Assembly: GCA_028023455.1 (NCBI GenBank)
Contig: JAQFVV010006727.1
Span: 208,501-272,500, forward strand
Length of the DNA stretch: 64,000 nucleotides
Direction of reading: 5' to 3'
Origin: Epiperipatus broadwayi
Lineage: Eukaryota > Onychophora > Udeonychophora > Euonychophora > Peripatidae
The position numbers were made by a program, and so were the translations under genes. The notes below the pieces were generated by a model. That model was not told the origin of the DNA and did not search any database. It saw only the letters and a program-made list of their open reading frames with translations. Each line of letters starts with the position of its first letter. Position 1 is the first letter of the stretch. Positions 62,125 through 64,000 of this stretch are shown piece by piece.

Positions 62125-62680
62125 GAAAAAAATACTCCAAATTCACCACTAAATTTGACTAGTCAAAGAAAATAAATTGTAAAACATAACCAATGGGTTT
62201 ACTGCTACAAGAAGACTTCTCAAGTGTAAAGGACTAAAAGATAACAACAACTTATATTTTTAGAATTTATTTTCTTTGAGTAGTCTGCTTTAGTGGTGAA
62301 TTTGGGGTAATTTTGATTATATATATCATAATGGAATGAAATAAAAGCAAACCATTTATTTATTATCATAATGATCAGTTCAGGCTCATGTTCTGCTTTT
62401 AAATAAAGTAATAATCATATAGCTTTTGTCTATGTAAATTTTAAAGGTGACTTTTTAGTTAATTTTAAGTATTGGTTAGATTTCATATATAGCAAATTTT
62501 ACTATTGTCATGTGATAGGTTTATAAATAGTAAGAATTTCTACCAATATTTGTACAAGAATATAAGATATATAAATATTTAATCCCTACTCACTTTATTT
62601 GAAATTATTCTAACAAAAATTATGATAAATTAAAAGGAATATATATTCAATCTTGAAAAATAAAATAATTATTAGTATTT

Positions 62681-62773
62681 TTTTTTTATGTGTCAAAGCA
62701 TCAGCCGGGAAGCGAATTCGGGACAACTGCTTGTAAGGCGGCTGTGCTGACCACTCAACCACCAACGCTTGAC
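62681..62773 (-). mobile_element. Very short tRNA-derived SINE (family D), intact copy
   Basis: On the minus strand: a tRNA-like head with the A-box-like TGGTTGAGTGGTCAGC (class II Ser/Leu style), a B-box-like region GAATTCGCTTCCC, then GGCTGATGCTTTGACACAT and an A tail. A perfect 14-bp target duplication AATTATTAGTATTT flanks it (62667-62680 and 62774-62787). At 93 bp it is little more than a tRNA plus a tail. It is GC-rich for this window and has an unmutated duplication, so it is recent. It is not a functional tRNA gene: acceptor-stem pairing is absent. Confidence 0.85.
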
Positions 62774-62789
62774 AATTATTAGTATTTGA

Positions 62790-64000
62790 TAAGCAGAATA
62801 TGGGAAAGCTTAAAAAATGGATCTGGAATTATGTTTTGGAACCTATTCTTATAATAACTAGCTACATAAAAAAAATTAATTTGTATTTCTGTGAAAAAAC
62901 TTAATGAAGTTTAAAGATGATGAGTGGTACTTCTTTATATTATAATATTTAGTGAAATGTTAAACTTTATATATATGATTATAAAATATTATAATTATTT
63001 ATAAATAATAATTTTACACAAAATTATTTGTTTTCTCTCTGTATAAATATATTTCTGTTAAAAAATTATTTCTTTTGAAAATCTCTAATGGTTGAATAAT
63101 TTCTTGCTACTGAAATTAAATAATCATGTTTGTTGCTTGCGGATGTAAAAATTATGTAAAGCTTATGTTAATAAGACGTTTATCTATTTCCCCGAGAGAT
63201 TTTTCACAAAAATTAATGAGTAGATTGAAACTTTATCTTGATAAGTTTAGAAGCAATTCATTAGTCTGCTCAGCTCAATTACTATGTAAATAAAAAGCAT
63301 TTCAATGTTTAACAACTAAAAAAAAACAAATACTACAACATATAATGCTTAAAAAATATTATTATCAAAAGCGCTATTGATTCTATAGTTGACCCTATTT
63401 TGTAACAACCGTGTCAAGAACTTTTCAGTTTATATAATTCAACGTTGAAATGTGTTAATCTGCACTGTACATAATTGTGTAAATTTGTATACACATATGC
63501 TAACACAATAATACTTTACATCTTCAGTAGTACAATGGAAAGAGAAATCATACGAAGAGAATGTTCTAATTTGTTAAAAACAATAACAATAGAGAACAAA
63601 AAGAAAAAATTAGCAGCTTCTTAATAAGCATATTATTTAATTATTAAAATTTTATTTTTATATGCATTATATAATATTGTTATAGTAAATATCTTAAGTT
63701 TCATGATCATCTTCCAGATGGCACTTTAACCATGAAAGCAATGAAGAAATTAAATCATCCAATAATCAAATGTGTATATTAAAGGTGTTTTTATTAAGCT
63801 TCTTTAGCAAATAATGTAATAGTCAAAATAATCCATATTAAAAAAAAAATAGTAATAAATGTATGAAATAAAAGCAATTTAAAACGTATACAAAATTAAA
63901 TATATATTGTACATTTATCCCCTCCTTGCCCCACTCACACGCAAAATTTGTTTGTTATTCCTATCATCAGTCTTGAAATTTTCCAACAGAAATGATCCTG
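62790..64000. other. Gene-less AT-rich stretch to the window end
   Basis: Nothing recognised on either strand. Confidence 0.5.

Noticed and set aside
1-64000. CRISPR arrays, operons, ribosome binding sites, rRNA genes
   Set aside because: None seen; the window is eukaryotic and repeats are not regularly spaced.

Overview
This is a eukaryotic, almost certainly metazoan, nuclear window that is strongly AT-rich and dense in repeats. Evidence is a spliced gene start with a good 5' splice site, tRNA-derived SINEs, a non-LTR retrotransposon, Penelope-like retroelements and five types of DNA transposon (hAT, piggyBac, Tc1/mariner, pogo/Tigger and many foldback elements). An invertebrate such as an arthropod is likely, but I cannot name the lineage. 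There are no operons, CRISPR arrays or bacterial features. Nearly all open reading frames above 60 codons are chance frames or pieces of decayed transposons.

Host genes. Only one locus looks like functional host coding sequence: a head-to-head pair at 13.18-13.88 kb. On the minus strand is the first coding exon (22 codons) of NOL10, the nucleolar WD-repeat protein. On the plus strand, starting 267 bp away, is an intact 120-codon gene for a small, probably single-pass membrane protein that I do not recognise. The 13.2 kb to the left is best read as NOL10 intron 1, since no second exon could be seen.

Layout. 1-13.2 kb: intron-like sequence with foldback elements, a 959-bp pogo/Tigger-like element nested in a foldback, a tRNA-derived SINE and half of a repeat called here family B. 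13.2-14.1 kb: the gene pair. 14.6-15.0 kb: a family C palindrome. 16.3-18.7 kb: a decayed hAT element with 15-bp terminal repeats and a BED-finger transposase. 18.7-33.7 kb: mostly structureless AT-rich DNA with two unrecognised degraded blocks and a family C half-copy. 33.7-36.4 kb: a second hAT element with 8-bp target duplications, itself split by a palindromic SINE. 37.3-42.9 kb: a piggyBac pseudogene apparently split by 3.7 kb of foreign DNA that includes a Penelope-like fragment. 44.0-47.0 kb: a mariner fragment and a 2.2-kb RTE-like LINE. 49.6-54.9 kb: short SINE-like repeats, a LINE tail and a 643-bp family B palindrome. 55-60.4 kb: little recognisable. 60.4-62.8 kb: foldbacks, a second Penelope-like fragment and two copies of a very short tRNA-derived SINE.

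Main discovery candidate. Three otherwise unrelated short repeat families (A at 4.3, 11.0 and 35.2 kb; B at 12.4 and 54.2 kb; C at 14.7 and 30.3 kb) each contain a minimal type-I hammerhead-ribozyme-like motif: CTGANGA, a stem II hairpin, GAAA, a tiny palindromic stem III and UH, closed by a complementary stem I. Families A, B and probably C also occur as head-to-head palindromes. In the three best cases (4.3, 35.2 and 54.2 kb) the palindrome is flanked by a 10-14 bp direct repeat, one arm runs to the complete 3' end, and the inverted arm is shortened at that same end. This is the footprint expected of retrotransposition with snap-back or twin priming, not of a DNA transposon. A Penelope-like element with a degenerate hammerhead-like terminal motif lies in the same window and is a plausible but unproven autonomous partner.
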